A stretch of DNA of 64,000 bases from Castanea sativa (taxonomy: Eukaryota; Streptophyta; Magnoliopsida; Fagales; Fagaceae): the NCBI RefSeq assembly GCF_040712315.1, contig NC_134017.1, positions 16,770,001 through 16,834,000 of the forward strand. Reading direction: 5' to 3'. This document shows positions 11,448 through 22,660 of the stretch, one piece after another (position 1 is the stretch's first letter; every line of letters begins with the position of its first letter). Below the pieces are notes generated by a model that worked only from the letters and a program-made list of their open reading frames with translations, was not told the origin of the DNA and ran no database searches. Both the position numbers and the translations under genes were made by a program.

Positions 11448-12442
11448 AAAATCATGCCTAAAACATGAAAGTAATACCCAATTTAGGCATAACAAAACTT
11501 TGGTATCTAAAATTCAGAAAAATTTTAAGTACTCTTAGAAGTGAATTGAATTTTTTCTTTGAAAGTCACAATGTGCCTGCTTGAGCTAGCTAAGGTACTC
11601 TTAAGTGTTTTTTGAGAAGCTAGGAGTGGTTTTTCTGGTAAGCCCTCTAGCAATTCTTTGAGAGGCAAGCAGATTGGGAATTTCTTTCTTTGGCTTCTTA
11701 AGCTCTCAAGCAAAATGGCAATTGTGTGGGAGCATTTTACGATGCTCATGTATTGAGCAGAAGTTGAGAGTAGAGAGAGTTTGTGGATTTGAGCTCCTGG
11801 GCAAAACAACAAAGCAGATTGAGGATGGCTTTTGTTTTTCAAGCTATCAAGTATCAAGCCAAAAGCAATCACTAGAGGTGCAATTTTTATGCTCTGCTCA
11901 GTACCCTCTTTTTCTCTCCCATTTGCCTCTTAATCTTGTGCTCTTATTTTTGTATCCACTTGCCATAGCCTAGATCACGAAAGAACCGACCCATATGATT
12001 GATAAAATACCCCCTTTTTTAGCATCCCACTCTTTTTTCAATTCCCAGAGTGTCTTGGAGTGCTAAAGGTTCTGGCTTTTTGCAAGCAAGGAGTTCGTGG
12101 AAAATATCACTATCCCCCTTGATGCTCTAAGTAGCTTTGACGATGTGATTGACAGTTTCACCGGCCAGTGGTTGCACTAAATGGAACATCCCCCAATCTT
12201 TGTGATCTGGTGAATAATAAAATGCAGCCCAGTTTTGAATTCATGACCTGTGTCAATATTTTTATTACTTTGACTGTTGATTTGGTCGATATATTACATA
12301 AACTGTGGTATATATATTTTGCTGGGTATATAACTTTTATTTTGTTTGTTTAATGGTTAAAATCATTATGTCTGCATATTAAACAAATAAGGGTCTAAAA
12401 TAATATTTTTTTCACTTTATACATGTACAAAAACAATATCAC
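11448..12442. other. Intergenic DNA, no gene recognised
   Basis: The first ~90 bases are the original of the flank copied to 2699-2798. Open frames at 11525-11973 on both strands have no family resemblance that I can see and no splice context. Nothing else is supported. Confidence 0.6.
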
Positions 12443-12723
12443 TGGGAACCTATGATGCACGGATACGGACACGGACACGGACACGGACACTGACACGGCG
12501 ATACGGCAATTTTTGAAAAACAAGGACACGACATGGCATGGACACGACACGGCAATTTTTGAGAGCTTGTGGGTTTCGGGCAAATGAGTTCTCAGACTTT
12601 TGTTTTAGGGTATATCATGAAATCAACGGTATTGGTAAGTCCATCTATCAAAAATCTGTGATTTTCCTTTCTTTTTTTTCTTTTTTTTTTCACTGCTGGC
12701 GTGTCGGATGTGTCGGAGAAGCG

Positions 12724-12779
<56 letters not shown>

Positions 12780-12891
12780 CACTGCTAGGACACCGGAGTC
12801 CGCCAAATCGTGCCGGTTCCGGTGTCCGACAAGTGTCGGACACCAACACGTCGCCAAAAATGGCGTGTTGGTGCAACCCAGCTGGGAACCT
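12443..12891. mobile_element. Mutator-like non-autonomous element with 9-bp TSD
   Basis: TGGGAACCT occurs at 12443-12451 and again at 12883-12891. The enclosed 431 bp start with ATGATGCACGGATACGG and end, read inward, with GCTGGGTTGCACCAACACG; the two termini are loosely inverted around 'TGCACnnnnACG'. A 9-bp duplication is typical of Mutator-like elements. Inside are a GGACAC microsatellite, several TGTCGG/CCGACA words and a very long A run. No transposase frame is present. Confidence 0.65.
12724..12777 (+). repeat. 54-base uninterrupted poly-A tract
   Basis: Counted directly. It lies inside the Mutator-like element, between 'gaagcg' and 'gacactgc'. Its exact length may be unreliable in an assembly. 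Confidence 0.9.
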
Positions 12892-13135
12892 CACACTTCC
12901 AAAGAAGCACAAGAGGGAAAAAAAAATAATACTGAGCAAAAACAATTTGTAAGAAAATCATACATTGTTACCACTACATTAAACTAAGAAGCCCAGCCTT
13001 TCTGGAACCTGCCAGTGTAGAGAAAGAAAGAATATAAAATCTATCAAATTCTTTTATAAAAGTAACAACCAAGTAAAATTCACTTGCAAATCAGTAACTA
13101 GATATTCTTATTGATCCCTTGGGAGAAATAAACGT

Positions 13136-15869
13136 TCAGTACGAGTGATATCCTTGTTGGTATGTGCTCTCAACATCTGAAATTTGACTTTCTATGTCAA
13201 CAGCCTCCCCTCTATCCTTTCTTTGTTTTCTCCACTTCAATTTCCGCAGCCAGTGCTCAACCAGCAGCACCCCTAGAGCAATAAAAACCACACCCAGGGC
13301 GCCACTGCTTACTGCTATTACTGTGACAAACACCCATTCTGTCCCTTGACTGTGAGGACTGATCACCCATGTGGCTGCAACATATCCTGTTGCCATGAAT
13401 GCCACAGCTACCCACATGACCTTGTGAGCAGCAACCAGTAGTATCATCTGTGGCTTCCTCCGATAGGGGATGATGCTGACAAGAACAACAACTATGGATA
13501 GAGAGGTAAACAAGGCAACATTGTTGCTTATTGCAAAGACCTTGAAAGCTGTTGTTCTACCAAGTATTGACTTCCCTTTCATTTCTCCAGCCTGATAAAA
13601 ACCACCGGGAGGGCTAATTCCAGCAGCAAATGTAACTGTAGCGATCAAAATGGCGACTAGTGTTACAGTGTTCCTAGCATTTTGTAAGGCTTCCATATAT
13701 ATTTCATGCTGCTTATTTCGATGAGTAGTGTGATGGTCGCCTACATTTTCCCAGTGCCTTCTGTTAAGATGGTTTTGTTGTCGCATATTGGTTGGGAATA
13801 AGGACTCTTTTTTATATGTTTCAGTGTTAAATGTCTCCCCAACTTGACGAGATGGTGATGGCGTTCTGGAGTTGCTTCCCTTGCTGAATCTTGGTGACCA
13901 CTTGCATTCACAAGAAACCATTTCATTCATAACGGACATATCCAGATCATCGTCTATGCAACCCTGCCCCGAAGAGTTCTTACTAATGATAGGCAGCTGA
14001 CCATTGGTTCTTTCTACTTCTGGTAAATCAGATAACAATTCATTACTGCTTTTACCACCAGCTTTAATAAACTTGGCTTTAAGACGGCGACTTTCTCTAA
14101 TGTTCTTAGCCTGGTCAAGGATGTCAAGTGCTGTGAGTCCTTGAAAGTTCTGAGAATTAATCTCTACTTTTGTTTTGTTGATCAAGTACTCCACTATCTG
14201 AAACAAACATGAAATAAAGAGTACAATTAAAAGATGACAATGTTTGGCTTTAATGCATGTTCTTGTTAGTATAGCAGATTAGAGAATATATTTTTCTCTT
14301 TGAATATCAATTTCATAGCTTGATAAGAGAGAGTTAGTTTATTTGAGTCATGACAAACACAATTCCTCCATAAACCTATTGTTTTAACTTGTGACATCAT
14401 ATTTATTGGAGCAAGACTTAGGTACAGTATTTAAGTACTGTTCTTTAAGTTTCTCTCTGAAGATTTTACCATATGAATTTTTTTTATGGGATGAAAGTGT
14501 ATTTTTTAATTAAGTAGCCATATAGCTAAAACTTAAGATAGAAACTTAAGGAACAACACCTGAGGTATTGTACTTAAGTTTTGTCCTATTTTTTGATACC
14601 TACCATTTTCCAAATTTGCCATAACATTTTAGAAAATGAATCAACATATTTGGATCATAAAATGCGCAGAATGAATCATATTAGTCATTCATGAGAATCA
14701 CACCATGTACATTTTATATTGCATACTTGCGCCTCATGTGTCATGTTGTCTCATTTTATCTCTCAAGCTCATGGTTTCACAAAAAATAACATAATTGAAT
14801 TTCACATTCATCTCTCACCTGTTGACGCCCACTAAAAACTGCAAGATGTAAAATGGTGTTGCCATTTCGATCTTGACGGTGAATGAGATTTGTACCATTA
14901 GAGACATGCACTAAATACGCTAGAGCTTGATATTGACCATATCTCACAGCCAGATGAAAAACTGTCTCTCCCTCAAATGTGGCATAGTGAAAAGATACCG
15001 GAGCCACCTTAACAAATTCATCAAGGACTGAAACGCTGCCATTCATTGATGCCATGTGCAGTGGTGTAAAACCATTTTTGTTATACTGCAGAGCAAGACT
15101 TGCATCAAAGCTTAGGAGCATCCAGGTTATATCCGTGCGTCCACGGATACAAGCATAATGCAATGGCAAGTTTCCATTCTCATCAATCATTAGAGCAAAT
15201 CTGTGACGCGCATCTAGTAACTCTCTAACAACATCTGCACCAAGAGTTGTCTAATTTTGATACTTAATAATAATCATATAGAATAAATGACTTGGTAAAA
15301 AAAAATTAAAAATATCACAAGGTGGACTTAAAAATCTATGGAAATGTGTAAATCTTTCATGTGAATAGTTTATGAATGAGTATAATTTAACTAAGAAAAA
15401 ACTCTTGCTACTTACCAGTATGTCCTTTATATGCAGCCACATGGATACAAATTTGATCAAACACATTTTCCTCTAAACCTCTCATCCCGGTATTATCTAC
15501 GAGCAGTTTCACCACGTCATAATGGCCATTACTACAAGCTATGAAAAACGCACTCTTGTTTTCAGAGTTGACCTTAGAAGCTGCCATTGGATTGGCCTCT
15601 AATAGCAGCTTCAAGACCTCGGCCTTTCCCTGGCGACAAGCTTCATGTATTGGAGTCTCCAGGTTCTTATTTTCAGCAGCAACCAAGTCCGGACACAACT
15701 TAACAATTTCGGACACCATGTCAACGTGTCCTAACTTTGAAGCAAGGTGTAATGCAGTGTCCAAGGAGTCAGTTGTTCTTTGCTCAAGAATTCCTTCATT
15801 TGCTTGAAATAAACTGATCAACGTGGGTGTGTCATTTATCCTAATTGCCTCTAGAAGCCTAGAATCCAT
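13136..15869 (-). CDS. Ankyrin-repeat PGG-domain membrane protein (ACD6/ITN1/BDA1-like)
   Basis: Three exons: 15869-15416, 15234-14819 and 14197-13136, with GT-AG introns of 181 and 621 bp. Phases agree and give 643 residues. Residues ~35-310 hold eight or nine ankyrin repeats ([60 protein letters not shown] and others), which bind protein partners. A polar Ser-rich linker follows, then the PGG domain with SPPGGF at ~485-490. Four hydrophobic segments lie at ~466-483, 512-533, 542-569 and 579-605. Known relatives are plasma-membrane or endomembrane proteins in defence, salicylate and salt signalling; which branch this one belongs to cannot be told here. No stops or frameshifts are seen. The start is the first ATG, with a TATA-like box about 100 bases upstream. 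Confidence 0.92.
14400..14594. mobile_element. hAT-like MITE inside intron 2 of the ankyrin gene
   Basis: The ends are inverted repeats: GGAGCAAGACTTAGGTACAG at 14408 and, read inward from 14586, GGACAAAACTTAAGTACAAT. Both continue to a shared CTTTAAGTTTC-like block. Eight-base flanks TATTTATT (14400-14407) and TATTTTTT (14587-14594) match 7 of 8, the hAT target size. There is no coding capacity. Confidence 0.7.
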
Positions 15870-17336
15870 CTCCTTAATCTATATTATGTTTTCCTACTAG
15901 GCTTCAACTTTATGCTAAAAAGGAAAAATATGAGTTAAAAAGTTATGTTCCAGTCGTTTTGGACATATATAGGAAATTGGAAATTGGAAATGATATAGAA
16001 ATTGAGTAAGAAATAATGTGTCTATTAAATTCCTAGACGTTTTGTTTAATCCACGATGTCAACTTCTTGGTGTCTTCTAGGAATGTGTCTATTGACTTCC
16101 TTAGATCGATCCTCGAACAAGGAGGACAATCTATGTAATCGATGAGAATCTTCATGGTTTGTGGTTTAGACATAAAATAATTTTCCACATTTTTATTCTT
16201 TCTCCGAAACCTGGTTGTCATGACTTCAGTATAACAAATTAAGAATTTTTTGGCTAAAAATGTTTTTCGATTTTGTTTAGTTTGCACTTTCTTCTCGCCA
16301 AAATAAATTTCTGAAAAAACGAAGCAGTTGGAAATGTGTATTAAACTAAGTTTGAGAGCCCAATACTTGAGATCCATAATTATGGGAAAATTCTTTTAAG
16401 ACTTCTAAGTCATTGTTGGTCATAATTTATTAGTTAAAATGTAAATCGTACCTTTTAAGTTTGACTAATTTCAGTTCTCTAATTAAGTATGTTGGTCTTA
16501 ATAGTCATTGTTGGTCTTAATTTTTCAATTCAGTCATTTCATCCAATTTTGTGAAAAATAAAATTGCTATTAAGTATGCATTTAACTAATGAAATAACCT
16601 AACAAAAAAAATACTAATGAAAAAAAAAAAAAAAAAAAACTTGTTCTTGCCGTAGCTCAATGGCTCGAATACTTATAACAAGTGTATCAACTTGTAGGTT
16701 TGAGAGAGAGAGAGAGATTATTTTTAATAATTTTATAGATTTTTTTTAACGAAATTGGATAGAATGTCCGAATTGAATAAATTTGAAATTTAGAGAACTC
16801 AATTTAATAAAAGTAAAATGAGAAGACTGAAATGAATTTTAATAAAAATAAAGTGTGCAATTTGCATCTTAACCTAATTTATTTGTGGTTTAATTTTATG
16901 ATAAGAGTTAGCCCCCACTACTTTTGATATTTTTGCCTTAAAAATATAAAGTTATCATCCAATCCTTTTAAGCTACTAGATAAAAGTTTAAAGTAATCCA
17001 ATCCAAAGATTTTGTTAACTCTCAACCTTAAACATTACATAGCTTAAAGTAATATTTTTTCCTATAATAAACATAAACATATACTTAATCATATAAATGA
17101 AATAAACAATGTTATGTTCAATCCAAATATTATAATTTATTATTTATTTATATGTTATACATATATATAAGTAATATTTTAGTTTTTTTAAAATTTGCAT
17201 TGACAAACGATATATTATAAATATTGCGTATTTAATCGGGATAAATTTGAGGAATTGGTCCATAACTAAATGAAGGCTAGTACAAACTCTATTAGATACT
17301 TATTGAGTTTAAAGCATTTGATTCCTTATCAAATTA
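15870..17336. other. Intergenic DNA with a diverged segmental duplicate
   Basis: No supported gene. About 16500-17050 resembles 33190-33530: both contain an 'attgaaatgaatttta' block, then a 'ttatttgtggtt...gataagagtta' block, then 'cttttgatatttttgccttaaaa' wording (split here by small changes). About 17130-17270 resembles 28410-28560. A minus-strand frame at 16033-16377 has no recognisable domain. Confidence 0.6.
15964..15972 (-). promoter_or_regulatory. Candidate TATA box of the ankyrin gene
   Basis: CTATATATG on the minus strand lies about 95-105 bases before the ATG at 15869. The spacing suits a short 5' UTR. Only the motif and the spacing support it. Confidence 0.45.
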
Positions 17337-17341
17337 TCAAA

Positions 17342-17869
17342 TGATGATGCCGAAAAATCACCAGTAAGTCGCAAGCACTCCTCTCACCAAAGCAACACTT
17401 GCAAAAGAGGAAAAAAGAGGACCTAAAAGAGAGCACCGGTGTGGTGCCGGCCAAAAACCCTCCGAAGGTCAAGTTAGAGTCTTATTTTTCAACCCTAGAG
17501 TGCCAAAGTTGAGATAATTGTACCTACCTTGATACTAGGGTTTCTGGAGTATTTATATTGACGTAGAATTTCCTTTCCTTTTAGGATTCTACTTCCTTCT
17601 TGAGCCCTTTTCTATATAGGAGTCTTCTTATTATGGTCAAACGTGTAACGCAAGAACTCCAGGTGTACACGCTTGTGTGGAGATAAAGCAAAGCCAAGTC
17701 AAACACATCGTGTGGCAAACAACTAAGGATTTACAAATAATCAATTACCAGACGGGTACTCAATGATCGGCACCGTCCTATATGCATACCCATGATATTA
17801 ATCCGTCTACTCCCATTCCATCCACCTAGGACGGAGGAAAGATCCGTCTTATGTTTTTCATCCTCTTCA
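17342..17869 (-). repeat. 3' LTR of element 2 (left in the window)
   Basis: The 528-bp copy reads TGATGATGCC at the left and CTCTTCA at the right on the plus strand. In element orientation it starts TGAAGAGGATG, like element 1. Several CCGTC words lie at 17760-17850. Confidence 0.93.
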
Positions 17870-17883
17870 GTTGCCCCCTTCAC
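17870..17883 (-). other. Polypurine tract of element 2
   Basis: On the minus strand it reads GTGAAGGGGGCAAC, directly next to the 3' LTR. It primes plus-strand synthesis in reverse transcription and matches the element 1 tract. Confidence 0.8.
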
Positions 17884-18064
17884 TCCTTGGATCCGTCTTT
17901 CGAAACTAGACGGATTTATGGAGTGACAAGTAAATTTGTTGAGATAGGACGGATCTGGTTTATGAAGGACACGTGGCCTGTATTTATGAAGAAGGACACG
18001 TGGCCCTTATTGATTAGCTGTTCTCCTGAAACAAGGCGTCCCCTCGTATTTTGTGCCCTTCACT

Positions 18065-18073
18065 CTATAAAAG
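18065..18073 (+). promoter_or_regulatory. Probable TATA box of the antisense gene, element 2
   Basis: CTATAAAAG lies about 140 bases before the 5'-UTR splice donor at 18206 and about 190 bases inside the element from its 3' LTR. The following leader ('aatcagagcgcc') aligns with that of element 1. Confidence 0.6.
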
Positions 18074-18324
18074 CCTGCCTTTTCTTCCTTCATTTTTCTC
18101 TTCCTACAGAAAATTTGCAATCAGAGCGCCACCGTCATCCATATCGTGCATTCTTGTCGTCCTTCTACTTTTATCCGTCAGTTCTCATTTGCTTAATTCG
18201 ATCTGGTATGTACTCCTAACCTTTCTTCCGTCTATCTCTTTATTATTTTTTTATTTTTATTTTATATATATATATGCAATTTCCTTAGATTCGTCAGTCT
18301 TAGGTTATACCGTCATAAATGTAG

Positions 18325-20503
18325 GTAATGTCTAGTGCGTGAAGTAACCAATCGTTTGTCCGCGACGGGGCGGGCTACGATAAGAGATTCCCGTCAGGTC
18401 CAAAAGATCCTGACACTTCAAGTGAAGAGAGGAATCCGTCCAGTACCTCTTCTTCCCTAGATGATGAAGGTCTGGAGGCGGAGAGTTCAGAGTCAAGTAG
18501 TAGCTTAGATGGTGTGGATCCCCCCATTCAATCAGTGATTGGTCCGGACGGTCTTAGAGAATTCGTCATGTTACCCCTCTGGACAGTGAATGATTTTAGG
18601 TCATCAATCACTGAGTCCCACCTCAAAACACTTAGGACCAAGTATCAAATACCTGATAACGTCCGTCTACGTCTTCCCCACAAGTCCGAGAAGTGTTACT
18701 ACAGGGGGGTCAACGATGCTGGAATTTATGAGCAAGCCATGAAGGCAGGGCCCAGATTCCCTTTGAGTTCTCTCCACCGTCGTCTGCTTCAATACCTCGG
18801 CCTATCCGTCACTCAGATCTCCCCAAATGCCTGGAGAGTGTTCATAGGCGTAGAGGTTTTATATGGAGCCATGTCCGACGGTGCCCGAAGATTGACGGTG
18901 GAAGAATTCTTCCATTGTTACCGTCCGACGGAGATCGTCAAGTCAAAAGGAATGTACAGTTTCGTAGCCAGGAGCCGGTTGTTGAGGTAGTCAGTGATAC
19001 ACCGGACTCCAATAGGGATTGGAAAAGTAGATATTTCTTTTTGGAAGGGGATGAATGGATGTGTCGTCCAGGAGATGACACGTATATGCCCGTCGACACT
19101 ACATGGGGCATAATGCCTCCGTCGAGTATGCTATTGCTTTGGTTTCTGTCTAATTGAATCTTTGAAAGTTATTTCATCATTTTTTCATCATTTTTTTTTA
19201 AAGTCTAAATCGTCTTTTTTGCAGCTCGAGACCGTCCACAAGTTACCTTAGAGCAGTGGAGTTTCCTGGAGAGAATCTTCAACAAGACGAAGCTTCAAGA
19301 GAGGACGTGGGCTCAACTCGTCACTCTTGATACCCTCCATTGGTATTGTGACGGTCCTGAACCTTTAGCTGCCGCCCGTCGTTACGATAGCAGAGTACGC
19401 AAACGTAAGTCCGTCGTAAATATGTCTGTCTTTTCGTATCGTTTCTATTTTCTACTCTTGCCTTTTCTAACATCCGTCTTTGATTTGCAGAGATGGACGC
19501 TGCCAAGAGAAGAGCCTTCATCAAACAACAAGCAGCGAAGAAAAAACAAGAGGCTGGTCAAGCTAAGGCGACGGCTCCATCTCTTCCGTCAAAACAGAAT
19601 CAACAAGAGAAGGTAGACCGTCTGCCTAAGAAACAGAAGACAGAACCCGTCGTAGCATAGGAGGCCGAGAAGCCACCCATCAAGCATGGCAAGGGTAAGG
19701 GCTTGATGAAGGGCCCAATTCCCACCGGGGAGAAACCACCCGTTCTCTTCCGAGAAGATTCAAGTTACGCCCTGGAGAAACTTTCGTCCATCCTGACGGC
19801 TGACGATTACGAGGATCTCGGCAACCATGCGACGGAGGCGATGGGAGAGACGGGCCTCTTTAATATTGCGCAGGTACTTTCGAACCCGTCCTTTAACTTT
19901 GCAATCTTCATTATCATCCGTCATTTACACAGTATTCTATTTTGTTTTCAGGCCATTCTGATGATGAAAGGGCTAATGGGCCGTTGTCTCAATCACGAGA
20001 CAGTTATGGACCGTCTTAGGAAGAAAAATAAGATGATGGAGGATGAGCTTCACGACCTGAAGACCTATAAGATCAATACGGATAGAAAGCTTAAGTGCTC
20101 GGAGCAGGTTAGGGGTGAGCTGGAGAGGGAGAATGAGCAGTTGCGCCAAATTCTAAAAGACAAGGAAAAGGAGCTGACGGACACAAAGATCCAACTCCAC
20201 GATGCAAAAGAAGTTGTCGTCCAGGAGTATCGCGACTCCGACCTTCTTCTAGCAGAGCTTGGGAGTTCATTCGTTGACGGATTCGACGATGCCATCCGTC
20301 AGGTCAAGTCGTCGTATCTGGACTTAGACGTCTCTCATGTCTCCATTGATGCTCAAGGGCAAACACTCGCGCAGTCTGTCCGTTCAGATAGTACAGACGA
20401 TGTGCTTGCCGTCACTGCTCCAGCTGACGAAGGTCAAACTCTCCCTCCAATTCAACCAGATGACGATCAGAGGAATGAACCTACATCCCCCCAGCATCAG
20501 TAG
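18325..20503 (+). pseudogene. Antisense spliced accessory gene of element 2 (Transposase_28-like), lightly broken
   Basis: A 5'-UTR exon ends at 18205. Coding exons are 18325-19125 (ATG 18328), 19225-19404, 19491-19873 and 19952-20503; all introns are GT-AG. Summing the exons and allowing for one lost base gives about 637 residues. Exon 2 carries SVIGPDGLREF and LLQYLGLSVTQISPNAWR, the Transposase_28-like core; the last exon is a Lys/Glu-rich coiled coil followed by an acidic Pro-rich tail. Damage: TGA at codon 5 (18340-18342), a one-base deletion near 18990 that creates a TAG, and TAG in exon 4 near 19658. The molecular role of this family is not established. Position, strand, exon sizes and intron phases match the gene in element 1, so it is a constant part of this lineage. 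Confidence 0.85.
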
Positions 20504-20699
20504 TTGCCCCTTTAACCGTTGTAAATTTTTTTTTTTTTTTATCACGGTCAAAACTTTAACCGTTGTAATTTATTTTGTTGAACAGTCGTATTTTAATTGT
20601 AAACATTTCATTTTATGAAATTTTACTTAGCTTATTTTGTTGAATCTTCGTATTTTGTGAACTTCGTTCCGTCGTATATTATGTGATAATATGATAATA

Positions 20700-21262
20700 A
20701 TCCTTGTAGGTTGATCCGTTCATTATGTGGACAACTTTCATCCATTTGGGTGGTCCGTTCACAATACAGATTTAAAGATCTCTTCATAATGTAGATGACT
20801 CATCCATAATGTGGATTTTACTTTTTTCCATTTTGAATGACCCGTCCATTATATGGACTTAGTAGGGGTCCGTCCACTATGTGGATTTAGTTAACATCCG
20901 TCCACTATGTGGACTTGGTAGATTTCTTACCCATTTTTGGATAATCCCGTCCTTTGTCTGGGTTCAGTAGTCGACCCGTCCACTTTGTGGACTTTCAAGG
21001 TCTTCATCCTTATGGATGATCCGTCCACTTTATGGACTTGGTAGGTCTTCATCCTTTAGGATGATCTGTCCACTTTGTGGACGTGGTAGGTCTTCATCCT
21101 TTTGGATGATCCGTCCACTTTGTGGACTTTGGTCGTCATCCTTTTGGATGATCCGTCCACTTTGTGGACTTAGGTCGCCATGCTTTTGGATGATCCGTCC
21201 ACTTTGTGGACTTTGGTCGTCATCCTTTTGGATGATCCGTCCACTTTGTGGACTTGGTAAAT
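20700..21262 (+). repeat. Tandem array of 42-45 bp units, element 2
   Basis: The core GATCCGTCCACTTTGTGGAC recurs, with starts of CCGTCCAC (or CTGTCCAC) near 21021, 21066, 21111, 21153, 21195 and 21237, so spacing is 45, 45, 42, 42, 42. More diverged units extend back to about 20700. Each unit contains the palindromic GTCCAC...GTGGAC. The unit length is a multiple of three, so both strands stay open by chance. Confidence 0.9.
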
Positions 21263-21445
21263 TTTGAGCATCATACACTTCATATGTTCTAAATAAAAAC
21301 TCTTTTCATAATGTTAGATCAATAAACCATATATTGTTCATGGAAAAGAAAACTTAAGTTCTGATAATTAAAAACTACAACTGTTTAAAAATGAACTAGA
21401 AATATGGGAAATAAGGAGGTGGGTGTTGTCTTATGCCTTGCTGCA

Positions 21446-22660
21446 CTACTGGTAATACTTCTTCAGGTGCTCTGTGTTCCATGAATGGCTCAGTTTCCTT
21501 CCGTCTAACGTCTCCAAATAGTACGTTCCTTTCCTACGCCACGAGATGATTCTGTACGACCCTTCCCAATTAGGACCCAGTTTTCCTTAGGAGGCATCCT
21601 TTGTAGCGCCGAGTACTTTTCGTAACACCAGATCTCCTACCTGGAAGTCCTTGTGCTTGACCTTGGAGTTGTAATGCTTTGCCATCATGTCCTGGTATCG
21701 GGCCTTTCTTTGTGCAGCTGCTGCCCTAACCTCGTCTATAAGGTCAAGTTCTAAACGCAATGCTTCGTTATTCTTACTCTCGTCGTAGCTTTCCACTCGG
21801 TAGCTCGCTAATCCAACCTCTGCCGGTATGAGGGCCTCAGTACCATACGCCAATCGAAACGGTGTCTCTCCCATTGGTGTTCTCGCCGTTGTCCTGTATG
21901 CCCATAAAACGCTTGGTAGTTCGTCCGGCCAGATCCCCTTTGCCCCCTCGAGCCGAGTCTTAATAATCTTCAACAAGGACCGGTTCGTGACTTCAACTTG
22001 TCCGTTGGCCTGTGGGTGGGCAGACGACGAGTAGTGATTTTTGACTCCCAGCTGAGAACACAAGTCCCTGAACGCGTCGTTGTCGAATTGCTTCCCGTTG
22101 TCTGAAACGAGCACCCTTGGAATTCCGTATCTGCAAATAATATTTCTCCACACAAAACTACGGATGTTTTTCTCCGTGATAGTAGCCAGAGCTTCTGCTT
22201 CCACCCATTTGGTGAAATAGTCAATACCAACCACCAAGAACTTCAGTTGCCTTACCGCTGTAGGGAAAGGACCCATGATATCCAACCCCCATTGTGCGAA
22301 CGGCCATGGAGCCGTCATAGGGGTGAGTTCCTCCGTTGGCTGCCTAATGAGATTGCCAAATCATTGACACTTGTCGCAAGCTCTAACGTATGTATAGGCG
22401 TCCTTTTGCATTGTTGGCCAGTAGTATCCGGCCCGAAGTAGCTTGTGCACTAGAGACCTTGTCCCATAATGGTTTCCGCAAACCCCTTCATAGATCTCTC
22501 TCATCACGTAGTCTGCTTCTTCACGGCCGAGACATCTTAGATATAGTCGGGAGAATCCTCGTTTGTAGAGGACTATTTTGATTAAGACAAATCGGGCTAC
22601 TGTAACCTTCAACTTCCTCGTGTTCTCTTTGTCATCAGGCAGCTTGCCCTCCTTGAGATA
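21446..22660 (-). pseudogene. Ty3/gypsy integrase (pol) of element 2, broken
   Basis: The integrase core is complete in motif: HHCC finger (HYGTRSLVHK, CDKCQ), aspartate in LDIMGPF, aspartate in VSDNGKQF and glutamate in NGQVEVTN. A GPNWEGSY motif and the tail LKKYYQ with TAG at 21446-21448 end the protein. It is interrupted by TGA at 22361, where element 1 has AGG, and by TAA at 21587. Confidence 0.92.

Noticed and set aside
11525..12353. Possible gene remnant between element 1 and the ankyrin gene
   Set aside because: Short frames on both strands without domain, splice or codon support.
12538..12987. Open frames through the poly-A tract
   Set aside because: They exist only because of a 54-base A run coding Lys or Phe, inside a small transposon.
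16033..16377. 114-residue minus-strand frame upstream of the ankyrin gene
   Set aside because: I could not link it to any family; without transcripts it stays an unassigned open frame.
20960..21262. CRISPR-like regular repeats
   Set aside because: Plant nuclear context, no unique spacers; unit and interval together form one continuous tandem repeat inside a retrotransposon.
21016..21278. Open frames on both strands made of repeated 14-residue units
   Set aside because: They are a by-product of the 42-bp non-coding tandem array, whose period is a multiple of three.
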